In this document: in pieces, positions 31,509-40,795 of the stretch
Layout of the letters: every line of letters begins with the position of its first letter
Numbering within the stretch: position 1 is the stretch's first letter
From: JAAGZL01 sp050291365
Lineage (GTDB): Bacteria > Pseudomonadota > Gammaproteobacteria > Chromatiales > Chromatiaceae
Assembly (NCBI GenBank): GCA_050291365.1
Contig: JBNKJS010000008.1
Location: forward strand, 8,342 to 72,341
Direction of reading: 5' to 3'
DNA: 64,000 bases
Position numbers and translations under genes: made by a program
Notes under the pieces: generated by a model
What the model saw: only the letters and a program-made list of their open reading frames with translations
The model's database searches: none
What the model was told of the DNA's origin: nothing

Positions 31509-33749
31509 TCAATTCATTGTCCCCTGAATAGCCTTTATAACCACATCGAAGCGAAATTGCGTCGTGAGATCTCTGATGGAACCGGCCAGGGAAGATGATT
31601 GAATTTCAATCTCAGCCAGGATCTTTTCCATCTCATCGGAATCCAGTTGTTGGGCTGCATCCAGTAGTCGTTCTTTTAAATCGTTCGGAAGTTGGGCCAG
31701 TGCCTGGTGATCAAGCGGCACGCCCTCTTGACCTTCAGTAGCGCTATCCTGGTAGCGAAAGCTGACCCCCAAAAGCTGTTTGATGAGATCGAACAGTTCG
31801 TGCTCCTTAAGTGGTTTTCTGACGAATCCGTCGCACCCGGTGGCCATGATTGGATCGCGATCTTCCTCGAAGACGCTGGCCGTGAGAGCGATGATGGGCG
31901 TCTGCATACCATCTGGCATATCCTTGATACGCCGGGTTGCTTCATAGCCGTCCATCACCGGCATGCGCATATCCATACAAATCAGATCCGGATGTTCCTC
32001 CTTAAAGATGGCGATCGCCGCTTCCCCATCCTCAGCCTCTAGCACCTGAAAGCCCACCTGCTGCAATAGATCCCGCAGAAACTGTCGGTTGTCCGCCTTA
32101 TCCTCCACCACCAGTATGCGGTATTCTGGTTGGCCCTCTTCCAATCCGATCACTTGGGCTGGCGCCTCCACCTGGGGAAGGCTGTCCTCTTCTATCGGCT
32201 TCATTGGTAGGGTAAAGCTGAACTCGCTGCCTTTGCCCAGTTCGCTGGACACACTTACTTCACCGCCGAGCAGTTGCACAAACTTGCGGCAGATGGTCAG
32301 GCCAAGTCCGGAGCCTTCACTGCGTTGCTTTCCCGCCTTCGTCTGCCAGAAGGGCTCAAATATCGTATCCATCTCCTCGGAGATAATGCCGATACCGGTA
32401 TCCTTAACCATGAATGTCACTGGAATTGTTTGATCTGTTTTCCTTCCCTCATGCACTGAGAGAGTGACGCTGCCTGAATCGGTAAACTTCACGGCATTGC
32501 CCAACAGGTTTATAAGGATCTGGCGCAACTTGTTCTCGTCACTTTCCACGTAGCGGGGAAGATCTCCGCGTTCTACATAAAGGTTGATGCCCTTGGCCTC
32601 GGCGCGAACCCGCAGCATCTCCTCGATCCCCAGCAGAAAATCGTGGAAATCAAAGGCGGAATCAACCCGCTCGGTGCGTCCTGCCTCGATACGCGAGATC
32701 TCCAGTACATCGTTGATCAGGGCTAGCAGGTGCTCACCACTGCGGTTTATGGTCTCCAGGTTGCCGCGCTGCTCCGCATTCAGGGATGGGTCCCGTTGCA
32801 TTAGTTGAGCAAAGCCAAGGATAGAGTTCATGGGCGTGCGCAGTTCGTGGCTCATACTGGACAAAAAAACGCTTTTGGCCAGATTCGCGGACTCAGCACC
32901 CTTCTTGGCCTTCTCCAGCTCCTTGGTACGCTCCTTGACCTTCTGCTCCAATCCACGGTGAGCATCGCGTAGGGCCTGCTCCCGCTCCTGGATAGCGCCA
33001 GCCATAGTAGCCATAGATTCAGCCAATTGGCTAAGTTCGCCAGCGCCCTTTGGCTGTATATCGACATGATAATCCCCCTCGGCCAACTTAGCCGAGGCTT
33101 GTGCCAAACGAGAGATCGGTCTCGACAACAGGCAGTTGGAGATAAGGTAGAAGATAAGGGAGGCAGCTGTTAGAACCAACGCCCCAATCAGCAGCCTGCG
33201 GTAGGCGACCCGCTCAAACCGGGCGTATTGCCAGTCGTAATCGTAACGGATGATCAAAAGCCCCAAACGGGAGGCGCGGATCTGCCTCACCTCTTCACCA
33301 ATCTGCAGGGGGACAATGCCGGTAACCCGGTGTTGCTCCTTATCCAGCAGATGGACACTGCGCATCCCCTCCAGAGCCTGGGTGCCAAGCCGCCACTCCT
33401 CCGGTCGCAGGGCGTCTCGGGGGAACTCCTGCACCAGTTCGTAACGACTGGCGGCGATGGGGGTGGCGTACTCATCGAGCAACAGCACCAGTTCCATCCC
33501 CCTTCTGGCTGCCATAAAGGAGACCTCCTGCCGCACCCCCTCTATGTTCTTGGTGCGAAAAAGCCTATTAAAGGTCCCTTGCGACCAGTGCATGGTCTCA
33601 AGCAGTTCACTGGCCGCCTCCTGTCCCAGGGCATCGGCTGTTTCAGGCAGTTCATAGAGAGTAACCTGCGCCAGATACGCCGGCAGAATACCGAAAAGCA
33701 GCAACGGCAGGAGATAGCGTACTTTTATCCGCTGTATGAACCGTTTCAC
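31509..33749 (-). CDS. Hybrid sensor histidine kinase with HAMP and receiver domains
   Basis: This 746-residue membrane kinase has two transmembrane helices (about residues 12-30 and 187-207) enclosing a periplasmic sensor of about 155 residues. A HAMP segment, a coiled coil, a HisKA domain with H301 in SHELRTP, an ATPase domain (NLLGNAVKFTD, DTGIGI, GSGLGL) and a receiver domain with phosphoacceptor D593 in MDMRMPVMDG follow. The last 70 residues form a helical domain like the other hybrid kinases here, but without a histidine, so it is not a working phosphotransfer domain by sequence. The GTG start overlaps the stop of the upstream binding-protein gene (GTGA), so the kinase is co-translated with a solute-binding protein, its probable signal partner. 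Confidence 0.9.
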   Translation of the reverse strand: MKRFIQRIKVRYLLPLLLFGILPAYLAQVTLYELPETADALGQEAASELLETMHWSQGTFNRLFRTKNIEGVRQEVSFMAARRGMELVLLLDEYATPIAASRYELVQEFPRDALRPEEWRLGTQALEGMRSVHLLDKEQHRVTGIVPLQIGEEVRQIRASRLGLLIIRYDYDWQYARFERVAYRRLLIGALVLTAASLIFYLISNCLLSRPISRLAQASAKLAEGDYHVDIQPKGAGELSQLAESMATMAGAIQEREQALRDAHRGLEQKVKERTKELEKAKKGAESANLAKSVFLSSMSHELRTPMNSILGFAQLMQRDPSLNAEQRGNLETINRSGEHLLALINDVLEISRIEAGRTERVDSAFDFHDFLLGIEEMLRVRAEAKGINLYVERGDLPRYVESDENKLRQILINLLGNAVKFTDSGSVTLSVHEGRKTDQTIPVTFMVKDTGIGIISEEMDTIFEPFWQTKAGKQRSEGSGLGLTICRKFVQLLGGEVSVSSELGKGSEFSFTLPMKPIEEDSLPQVEAPAQVIGLEEGQPEYRILVVEDKADNRQFLRDLLQQVGFQVLEAEDGEAAIAIFKEEHPDLICMDMRMPVMDGYEATRRIKDMPDGMQTPIIALTASVFEEDRDPIMATGCDGFVRKPLKEHELFDLIKQLLGVSFRYQDSATEGQEGVPLDHQALAQLPNDLKERLLDAAQQLDSDEMEKILAEIEIQSSSLAGSIRDLTTQFRFDVVIKAIQGTMN

Positions 33750-34708
33750 GGATAGAGAACCATTGCTGAATAAGGGGCGAACAGTCTCTCCAGGTCACCC
33801 TCTTTTTTTAGGATATTGGCTTCGGTCATCTTCTCTGCCAATCGTTTTGCTATGGCCTGCAATGGTGGCGGATTACCGAAAAGCATCGCCTTGTTCTCTG
33901 CTAAATCTGGCAACAGCAGACCAGCGTAGGACTCTTTTGTCTCCTGCTTGGTGATAGCCAGTCGCCGGGCGATAATCCCGTAGGCCTTGTCAGGCGTTCT
34001 GGAGATGACGTCCAGGGCTGCGAACCAGCCATTGAGCAGCTGTCGCACCGGTTCGGGATGTGCTTCCAGGAAGCTGTTCCGAACAATAAGGATATCGACG
34101 ATCTCCTTGGGAATGCTGCGGCTGTCGAAGATCTGTTTGGCGCCCTTGACCAATAATCTGGTGCGCACTGGCTCAAAAGTTACCACTACATCCACGCGCT
34201 GCTCATCGTAAGCCCGCTCATGCTCATCCGCGACGACTGGCACCACCGTGATTTCACTACTGTCGAGGCCGGCAATCTCCAGGGCACGGCTGATGACATA
34301 GCTTCCCAAGGCTGTATTCTCGAACCCGACCCGCTTTCCACGGATCTTTTTCAGGGAGTTTATGGGAGGGCGGGCCAGTATAACGTCGCCCCCGTGTGAG
34401 TAGTCCATAATCAGGAGGATTGAAAAGTCCGGTCGGTCTTGCGCCAGCATTAGCGCCTCGTCCAGGGTGCAGGCGGCGGCATCCAGAATACCGTTGCGAT
34501 AGGCCTGTATCACCGCGCTGGTGTTCGGCATCTCCACCAGGCGCACCACCTTGTGGTCATACTCGCCCATCTCTCTGGCAAGATATAGTGGTTCATAACC
34601 TGGCCAGACATTGGTGCCGACGCGCATGGATACCTGATCTGGCTGCCCGCAGGCCGTTATGAGAAAAATTGCCAATATCAGGGTGAGTAAGCTCGTAATC
34701 CGTTCCAT
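33746..34708 (-). CDS. Periplasmic solute-binding lipoprotein (NitT/TauT type)
   Basis: This protein of about 320 residues has a lipoprotein signal (LLTLILAIFLITAC) and a binding fold like nitrate/taurine ABC substrate-binding proteins. Landmarks are VGTNVWPGYEPLYLAREMG, a feature of the family, then DAAACTLDEAL, GKRVGFENTALGSYVISRAL and DVVVTFEPVRTRLL. The start at 34708 with AAAGAGG upstream is preferred over a further upstream ATG at 34735. There is no ATPase or permease gene nearby; instead the histidine kinase follows with overlapping codons. I infer that it presents a ligand to the kinase sensor domain. The ligand is unknown. Confidence 0.85.
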   Translation of the reverse strand: MERITSLLTLILAIFLITACGQPDQVSMRVGTNVWPGYEPLYLAREMGEYDHKVVRLVEMPNTSAVIQAYRNGILDAAACTLDEALMLAQDRPDFSILLIMDYSHGGDVILARPPINSLKKIRGKRVGFENTALGSYVISRALEIAGLDSSEITVVPVVADEHERAYDEQRVDVVVTFEPVRTRLLVKGAKQIFDSRSIPKEIVDILIVRNSFLEAHPEPVRQLLNGWFAALDVISRTPDKAYGIIARRLAITKQETKESYAGLLLPDLAENKAMLFGNPPPLQAIAKRLAEKMTEANILKKEGDLERLFAPYSAMVLYP

Positions 34709-34747
34709 CGCAACCTCTTTAACATGCTTCATCACATCGGTCCGTGT

Positions 34748-35767
34748 TTAGTGGATCACTGAAACGACCTCCGGCTTCAGATCGTACAGTGTTTCCGAAT
34801 GAATTTGAGATGTGTAGTCGGGAATCTCGCCACCGTTTATTAATCCCTCCCGACGGGCCCAGCGTGCCTGGCTCTCCAGAAGCAGCACCAGGGACTGGTG
34901 CAGGGTGACTTTGAGATCGAGTTTCGGCCAGAGCTTGGCGATCAGTTTGCGATCGGCCCCCAGTCTTTTTGCTAGAATTTCTGCCGCCTGTTCTGGGTTG
35001 TTGCCTGCGAACCTTTCAGCCGCTAATAACGCTCGCATGAGACCCTTTACTGTGCCTGGATTGTCTCGAATGAACTGCCAGCGAGCCACCACCATATCGG
35101 TTTGTGGATAGATCCCTGGCGCCGAAAAGGTGACCGCATTTTCTCCCAGTATTCTGAGCGCCTCGTCGATGTAGGGAGCACGCATGGAAAAAGCGTCGAT
35201 AGTGCCATCCGCCAAGGCCTTCGGCAGTTGCTCAGCCTTCATGAATGAGATGTGCACCTCTTGCTCTGAGATCCCATGTTTTCGCAAGAACAGGTGCAGA
35301 AAGTAGTGCACTGCGGATGCCTTCTGGGTAGCAATACGCTTACCCCTTAGATCGCCTGGAACGGAGATCCCCCCATCGCGTCTGGCTATTATGGAGTTCA
35401 CATCGCTGGTCGCCCCCAGGGCAGTGAGAATTCTCAGCTGTTTATCTTTAAAGGCCAAAAGCGTGACGGGAATGTCAGCGGAAATGGCGATGTCCACCTT
35501 GCCAGGCACCAAACCCTCAAGCAGCGCCCGTTTACCACTGGGAAACATCTTGGCCTTGATCAACAGTCCCTCCTCTTCAAAGAACCCCTGGTCCATGGCG
35601 ATAATTGCTAAAGCACTTGCAGGCTGCATCGCCAATCCAAGCGAGATGCTTTTATTGGTGTCATGTGCTGTATCCATTAGCTTTTCAGGCCACAACAACA
35701 ATGCAACCACAAAAATTGTGGCTAAGATGACGCTGGCAACAATGGCTGGTTTCTTATGCCTGTTCAT
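34748..35767 (-). CDS. Membrane-anchored solute-binding protein (NMT1/SsuA type)
   Basis: This 339-residue protein has an N-terminal membrane helix (AIVASVILATIFVVALLLW) and an NMT1/SsuA-like binding fold: AMQPASALAIIAMDQGFFEE, LVPGKVDIAISADIPVTLL, LRGKRIATQKASAVHYFLH and DAFSMRAPYIDEAL. No lipobox is visible, so it probably stays anchored by the uncleaved helix. It is the first gene of a three-gene operon (binding protein, binding lipoprotein, kinase) with 12-39 bases between the first two. Its substrate is unknown; related proteins bind sulfonates, nitrate or pyrimidine precursors. Confidence 0.8.
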   Translation of the reverse strand: MNRHKKPAIVASVILATIFVVALLLWPEKLMDTAHDTNKSISLGLAMQPASALAIIAMDQGFFEEEGLLIKAKMFPSGKRALLEGLVPGKVDIAISADIPVTLLAFKDKQLRILTALGATSDVNSIIARRDGGISVPGDLRGKRIATQKASAVHYFLHLFLRKHGISEQEVHISFMKAEQLPKALADGTIDAFSMRAPYIDEALRILGENAVTFSAPGIYPQTDMVVARWQFIRDNPGTVKGLMRALLAAERFAGNNPEQAAEILAKRLGADRKLIAKLWPKLDLKVTLHQSLVLLLESQARWARREGLINGGEIPDYTSQIHSETLYDLKPEVVSVIH

Positions 35768-35899
35768 CGCATTAGTGGTAAAAAATATCTGTTGGGACCT
35801 TAAAGTTTAGGTCATAGGATCAGAATGTGTGAGAAGGTGTAATGGTCAGGACAACAAAAGGAAATGCTATCTGAGCTTCCCTCAATCACTTGACCAATC

Positions 35900-36216
35900 G
35901 TCCTGTAGGAGTCCAGTCCTCTGGGCGAAGGGATACGGCTAATTCATCGCCCTGTAGGAGCCCAGTCCTCTTGGCGAGAGGTTGTGGCAGATTCATCGCC
36001 CGCAGGAGCGGGCTACACAATAATGGGGGACAGACTCGAATGGCACTTTGTTAAGCTAAGAACTACCGTCATCCCGGCGCAGGCCGGATCGCCTAAGGCA
36101 ACGGCGAAGCCAATCCAGAGATCCACCCATGCGTATGGAAGGCGGGTAATATTTCATTCCCCACCCTGTAGACAAATGGATACCCGCCTACGCGGGTATG
36201 ACGGGTGGCGAGAGGT
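35900..36216. repeat. REP-like hairpins and a composite palindromic repeat
   Basis: 35900-36015 contains three GTAGGAGYCCAGTCC / GCAGGAGCGGGCT units. 36066-36216 repeats CGTCATCCCGGCGCAGGCC, with a small CGCCTAAGGCAACGGCG insertion, and ends with the mirror GGATACCCGCCTACGCGGG, as in the copies near 21437 and 23149. Confidence 0.85.
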
Positions 36217-36227
36217 TCAAGGATTTC

Positions 36228-36470
36228 CACCTCGGCAACTGCTCCATGCGTTGCTCTCGATAATTGCTCCTGCATTATTCTACCTTCGCCCATCTGACTC
36301 ACAGGGCAAGGATTGTTCCAGGCAATCTCTGCCATGGGCTTGTACCTTCTGCATCCATGAGGTGGGGGGTATTAGTTAGGGCTGTTGTTTTAAGTTTTCC
36401 CCCTCACCCTCGGCTTTGGCCTCCTGCGTCGCTCTACCTCCTGCATCCATGCAGTCGTAACCCTCTCCCC
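36228..36470. repeat. Mosaic intergenic repeat
   Basis: It contains GTTGCTCTCGATAATTGCTC, the TTCTACCTTCGCCCATCTGA module that also occurs at 30868-30888, the GGGGGTATTAGTTAGGGCTG module, and CACCCTCGGCTTTGGCCTCC. It leads directly into a tandem array. Confidence 0.85.
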
Positions 36471-36624
36471 GAGGGGAGAGGGGATTAAGTAGGGGAGAGG
36501 GGATTAAGTAGGGGAGAGGGGATTAAGTAGGGGAGAGGGGATTAAGTAGGGGAGAGGGGATTAAGGGGGGGAGAGGGGATTAAGGGGGGGAGAGGGGATT
36601 AAGGGGGGGAGAGGGGATTAAGGA
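36471..36624. repeat. 19-bp tandem repeat array (VNTR), about 8 units
   Basis: Units ATTAAGTAGGGGAGAGGGG, then ATTAAGGGGGGGAGAGGGG, repeat with a 19-base period up to the stop codon of the hydrolase gene. It is related to the array at 31060-31306. Confidence 0.9.
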
Positions 36625-37488
36625 TTAAACCTCTTTATACAAGTTGTCGCGGATAAACTGGATTAGTTGGTCGGCATGCTGTTGGAACAGTTCGACAGAG
36701 TCATGTTTGGCGCCTTCCACGGCTATGATCTGCACTGGTCTTTCGGCTGTGGCGCTGGCTTCAATAAGATGCATATCTTCGATGGGTACTGTGGTATCAG
36801 CGGTGCCGTGGGCCAGTAGCACCGGGCAGTGCACCTTGGCTATGCGGTTCATGGGGGCGATGTCATCAAAGCGGAAGCCTATAACCCACTGGATGTAGTT
36901 CATGATTATGGGGCGCAGGAAGCTGGGTAGCCAGGGGCGATCCAGATGGCGATTCATCATAAGTCTGGGGTGGGCAAAACCGGAGACGCTGATGACAAGA
37001 TCAATATCCGCACCGCGTGATGCCGTGAGGATGGAGGCCGCTGCTCCCACCGAGTGTCCAAGTACCACAATCTGGTGATCGGGACTGCGTTGTTGTAACC
37101 ACTCCAACACCATGGTCAGATCTTCTGCAAAGCGGGGCAGGGAAGAGAAGCTATCGCTGTCGCTCTGGCCGTGATTGCGTGCATCGTAAACTAGTACATC
37201 CATGCCGGCTTGATGGAAGGGTTGGGCCAGGGGTAGCATCATCTCCGCATTAGCGCCCCAGCCGTGAACGATCACCAGTGTGCAGCAGCTGTTTTCAGCC
37301 GGCATCATCCAGGCGAAGAGTTGTTTGTTTTTTACGCTAGGAATGTGGTGTTGGCTGTAAGGCAGGCCAAACTCATTTGGTGTGGCTTGCTCTTTTATTC
37401 TGGGTGCGCGGTAGGTCAGGTGGAGTAGGATTGGAAATAGCAGGATCAGCCCAATGATGATTAAGATGGTTGTTAAGATAAAGCTCAT
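36625..37488 (-). CDS. Alpha/beta hydrolase with N-terminal membrane anchor
   Basis: This 287-residue serine hydrolase has an N-terminal hydrophobic helix (FILTTILIIIGLILLFPILL). Motifs are the oxyanion region VIVHGWGANAEMMLPLA near residue 74, the nucleophile elbow GHSVGAA near 143, a probable acid in HGTADTTVPIEDM and a histidine in EGAKHDS near 262. Such proteins are esterases or peptidase-like enzymes of unassigned substrate. The stop codon lies in a 19-bp repeat array, and a copy of this gene's last bases is found at 31307-31345. It is not in an operon. Confidence 0.85.
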   Translation of the reverse strand: MSFILTTILIIIGLILLFPILLHLTYRAPRIKEQATPNEFGLPYSQHHIPSVKNKQLFAWMMPAENSCCTLVIVHGWGANAEMMLPLAQPFHQAGMDVLVYDARNHGQSDSDSFSSLPRFAEDLTMVLEWLQQRSPDHQIVVLGHSVGAAASILTASRGADIDLVISVSGFAHPRLMMNRHLDRPWLPSFLRPIIMNYIQWVIGFRFDDIAPMNRIAKVHCPVLLAHGTADTTVPIEDMHLIEASATAERPVQIIAVEGAKHDSVELFQQHADQLIQFIRDNLYKEV

Positions 37489-37584
37489 GGCGCTGCTTAT
37501 GTTGAGGGAGTGTGGTTTGGCTGGAGTGCAGTTTAAGTTTGGTTTTTATATCTTACCCTAACTATATTTTCTTCACTCTAATCT

Positions 37585-38010
37585 TTTTTTCATCCTCGGC
37601 TTTTCCACCCCTCAAGGGGGTACCGAGGTCCACCAGGGGGAGGTAGGTGTAATGTAGCTTTTTCCCCCTCACCCCAACCCCTCTCCCCCCAGGGGAGAGG
37701 GGCTCAAACTAACTTTTTTTCTCATCCTCGGATTTTCCACCACTTAAGGGGTACCGAGGTCCCCGGGGGGTGTAGTGTAGCTTTTCCCCCCTCACCCCTG
37801 GCCCTTCTCTTCCTCAAGGGGGTACCAAGGACCACCGGGGGGAGGCGGGTGTAATGTAGCTTTTTTCCCTCATCCCCGGCCCTTCTCGACTCTGGTTCCG
37901 AACTTCGTTATACCTCCTCCATCCCTGGAGTCGTCCCCCCGGGGGAGAAGGGAGTATTGAGCCCCTCTCCCTTGGGGGAGAGGGGTTGGGGTGAGGGGGG
38001 GAGTGTTGAC
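37585..38010. repeat. Block of mosaic intergenic repeats
   Basis: At least four partial copies follow one another, with CCCTCAAGGGGGTACCGAGG, GGGGGAGGYRGGTGTAATGT, CTCGACTCTGGTTCCGAACT and CTCCATCCCTGGAGTCGTCC. The last ends CCCTCTCCCTTGGGGGAGAG. The 632-base gap between the hydrolase and SulP genes holds nothing else except the hairpin at 38071. Confidence 0.85.
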
Positions 38011-38070
38011 CTTCCCCGTGGATCCTGTGGTCAAGACGCAGGATAACGGTTTAACCAGACCATACCAGAA

Positions 38071-38106
38071 ACTGACAGATGCCTAACTTCTGAAGTTGCT
38101 GTCAGT
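38071..38106 (-). terminator. Hairpin downstream of the SulP gene
   Basis: ACTGACAG at 38071-38078 pairs with CTGTCAGT at 38099-38106, and an inner AACTTC/GAAGTT adds a second stem. It starts 15 bases after the sulP stop on the minus strand. The T-run is weak, so termination may be inefficient. Confidence 0.4.
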
Positions 38107-38120
38107 CTCTGTTATTCCAA

Positions 38121-39653
38121 CTAGCCCAGCTCATCCACTGCAACATGGTAGCGCGGGTCTTCGATTACATTGACCTCTACCAGATCTCCAGCTTTTCTTA
38201 GCAGCTTGCGGCACTCTTCACTCACATGGCGCAGGTGTAGGCGTTTGCCGGCGTGTAGATAGCGTTCGGCCAGGGTGTCGATAGCCTCGATGGCTGAGTG
38301 ATCCATTACCCGCGAATGCTGGAACTCCACCACCACATCATCCGGGTCATTTTTAGGGTCAAACAGTTCATGGAAGTTGTTGACTGAGGCGAAGAACAGG
38401 GGGCCGTGCAGTTCGTACACCTTGGAGTCCATCTTTCCATCGTAGGTGCGCACATTGATATGTTTGGCGTGCTCCCAGGCAAACACCAGGGCGGAGACGA
38501 TGATGCCCACTACCACTGCGATGGCCAGGTCGGTTGCGACGGTGACGCCGGATACCAGGATCAGCACAAAGGCATCAGCGCGGGGGATCTTGCCCATGAT
38601 GCGCAGGCTTGACCACTCGAAGGTGCCGATTACCACCATGAACATGACGCCGGTTAAGGCGGCTAGCGGGATCATCTCAATCAGGCCGGATGCGAACAGA
38701 ATGAAGATCAGCAGGAACAGGGCGGCGGAGATGCCGGAGAGGCGGCCTCGTCCTCCAGAGTTCACATTGATCATGCTCTGCCCGATCATGGCGCAACCGC
38801 CCATGCCGCCAAAAAAGCCGGTTACCGTATTGGCTACGCCCTGACCTACGCACTCCCGGTTGCCATGGCCCCGGGTGTCGGTGATCTCGTCGATCAGACT
38901 CAGGGTCAGTAGGGATTCAATCAGGCCAATGGCGGCCAGGATTACGGCGTAGGGGAAGATGATGTTCAGTGTATCCCAGGTGAGTGGCACCATCGGGATG
39001 TGAAACTCAGGGAAGCCGCCAGCAATAGAGGCAAGATCACCTACGGTGCGGCTCTCCATGCCCATGCCGATGACCACCAGGGTTACGGTGACAATGGCCG
39101 CCAGGGATGAGGGGATCGCCTTGGTCAGTTTCGGCAGGAGGTGGATGATAGCCATCGTCAGGGCTACCAATCCCAACATGGTCCAGAGGGCGTTCCCCTG
39201 AAGCCACTGCATCTGCCCGGCGGCATCCTTAATCTGAAAGCTGTTTAACTGGGCTAGGAAGATAACAATGGCCAGGCCGTTAACGAAGCCCAGCATCACC
39301 GGATGGGGTACCATGCGGATGAACTTGCCTAGCCGTAGCACCCCCACCAGGATCTGGATCAGCCCCATCAGGACCACGGTGGCAAATAGGTATTCCACGC
39401 CGTGCTGGGCCACCAGGGCCACCATGACCACGGCCAGGGCGCCGGTGGCCCCTGAGATCATTCCTGGGCGACCGCCCACAACTGCGGTTATTAAACCCAC
39501 CAGAAAGGCTGCGTAAAGCCCTACCAGGGGCTCTACCCCTGCTACAAAGGCAAAGGCCACTGCTTCTGGCACCAACGCCAGGGCTACGGTTAGTCCTGAG
39601 AGGATGTCGTTCTTAGGACAGCCGCGGTCAGTGCACTCAAAATTGAAAAACAT
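38121..39653 (-). CDS. SulP family anion transporter with STAS domain
   Basis: This 510-residue SulP/SLC26 transporter has around 10-12 membrane helices. The N-terminal family signature is in DILSGLTVALALVPEAVAFA. A conserved cytoplasmic-facing segment contains GNRECVGQGVANTVTGFFGG, and a C-terminal STAS domain spans residues about 400-510 (VYELHGPLFFASVNNFHELF, then VEFQHSRVMDHSAIEAIDTL). The family moves sulfate, bicarbonate or other anions, often with sodium or protons; the sequence alone does not tell which. In a sulfur-oxidising autotroph either sulfate or bicarbonate is plausible. Its regulatory context is not visible. Confidence 0.9.
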   Translation of the reverse strand: MFFNFECTDRGCPKNDILSGLTVALALVPEAVAFAFVAGVEPLVGLYAAFLVGLITAVVGGRPGMISGATGALAVVMVALVAQHGVEYLFATVVLMGLIQILVGVLRLGKFIRMVPHPVMLGFVNGLAIVIFLAQLNSFQIKDAAGQMQWLQGNALWTMLGLVALTMAIIHLLPKLTKAIPSSLAAIVTVTLVVIGMGMESRTVGDLASIAGGFPEFHIPMVPLTWDTLNIIFPYAVILAAIGLIESLLTLSLIDEITDTRGHGNRECVGQGVANTVTGFFGGMGGCAMIGQSMINVNSGGRGRLSGISAALFLLIFILFASGLIEMIPLAALTGVMFMVVIGTFEWSSLRIMGKIPRADAFVLILVSGVTVATDLAIAVVVGIIVSALVFAWEHAKHINVRTYDGKMDSKVYELHGPLFFASVNNFHELFDPKNDPDDVVVEFQHSRVMDHSAIEAIDTLAERYLHAGKRLHLRHVSEECRKLLRKAGDLVEVNVIEDPRYHVAVDELG

Positions 39654-40159
39654 CGATACCTCGAAGGGGGTGTTCTGGCAAAAGAACTATATTAGCAAAT
39701 TAGTAAACATTAATGAATGATAAATATCAGGCTTAATCTAGCCGTGAAATCTCTTGATGGAATATTCTGGGGGTGAATCCAGTTGTTCTTAGACTGGCTT
39801 CTAGCGCGGATGCAGATGCCTCTAAGCCAGAGAGCGGCAGTTCTTAGATCTTGTCACTTTTCTGGCAGGTATGTTAAATTCTGGTAGTGTAAGTGCTCAA
39901 AAAATACGGAGTAGGTTTGGTCATGGAAGATGATAAACGTTTGCGTCTACCCTGTTTCGCCGGTCATAACCTTGAGCGGTTTTCACCCTTAAATATTGCG
40001 TACTGCATCTATGGCGATGTCGTATGTTCATACCCATGTTGTATATGTTTTCAGGTCAAGCCAGGAACGTATTAATTTTGAGTGATTAAGAACAGAGAAG
40101 AGGCATGCTTACATTCAGATAGGTTGAATTAATTATTCAGTGTAATCAAGGAGGGTACA
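39654..40159. other. Intergenic region without supported gene
   Basis: The 506 bases between sulP and the PEP-CTERM-like gene contain AT-rich sequence and a short open frame (39923-40075) with no recognisable features. AGGAGGG lies just before the next gene. No repeat of the main families occurs here. Confidence 0.5.
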
Positions 40160-40795
40160 ATGAAAAAACATATGCGTTTTGCTGTCGCCTTTGCGATTCT
40201 ATTTGGATTAAGTGGTTATGCGCACGCCGTAATTATTGATTTTGGCCCCGGTTTTGGCGCACCCGCTACGGGATATACAGTATTAACCAATCAACTCTCA
40301 TCTTACGGGGTAACATTTTCTACCACCGATCCTGAGGGGGTTTTATGGTGGGGAGGTAATTATGCCTGGCCACCGGGGCGATATTCTATATCAGCTGGGA
40401 GCCCGGATACCCTGGGAGTGCCGACATTCATTGAACCTATTCGCGTTGATTTTGCAAAATCAGTTATTGCAGCTAGCATTCGTGGCCTTGATGGAGGTAG
40501 TGATATCGACACATTAACCCTCAATGCCTACGATAGTTCAGATACCTTAGTAGACACAATGAGTATCACAAATGAGTTTTCCGCACCTGGTTTTGTAGCA
40601 TCTGTATATGGTGCCAACATATCGTATATCACTTTTGAGGTATCAGTGCGGGGTGATCATGGCCTGTTTTTTGATGATCTCAGTTTTACGCCGGTACCCT
40701 TGCCAGGAGCAGTGTGGCTTTTTGCTTCCGGCCTGATAGCGCTATTTGGATACAGGAGAAAACAGGTCAACGTTGGCAGACCTCAATTATCATAG
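40160..40795 (+). CDS. Secreted protein with VPLPG-type exosortase sorting signal
   Basis: This 211-residue protein has a signal peptide (FAVAFAILFGLSGYAHA), a beta-rich domain and a C-terminal sorting signal: VPLPG, a hydrophobic helix AVWLFASGLIALFGY and a basic tail YRRK. This is a variant of the PEP-CTERM motif cleaved by exosortases, which exports proteins tied to exopolysaccharide or biofilm. The domain resembles secreted sugar-binding or unknown PEP-CTERM proteins; I do not recognise it further. A good ribosome-binding site (AAGGAGGGTAC) precedes the ATG. No exosortase gene is in the window. Confidence 0.8.
   Translation: MKKHMRFAVAFAILFGLSGYAHAVIIDFGPGFGAPATGYTVLTNQLSSYGVTFSTTDPEGVLWWGGNYAWPPGRYSISAGSPDTLGVPTFIEPIRVDFAKSVIAASIRGLDGGSDIDTLTLNAYDSSDTLVDTMSITNEFSAPGFVASVYGANISYITFEVSVRGDHGLFFDDLSFTPVPLPGAVWLFASGLIALFGYRRKQVNVGRPQLS

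Noticed and set aside
39923..40075. Short frame MEDDKRLRLPC... upstream of the sorting-signal gene
   Set aside because: No family resemblance, no clear ribosome-binding site and unusual cysteine clustering; left unannotated.
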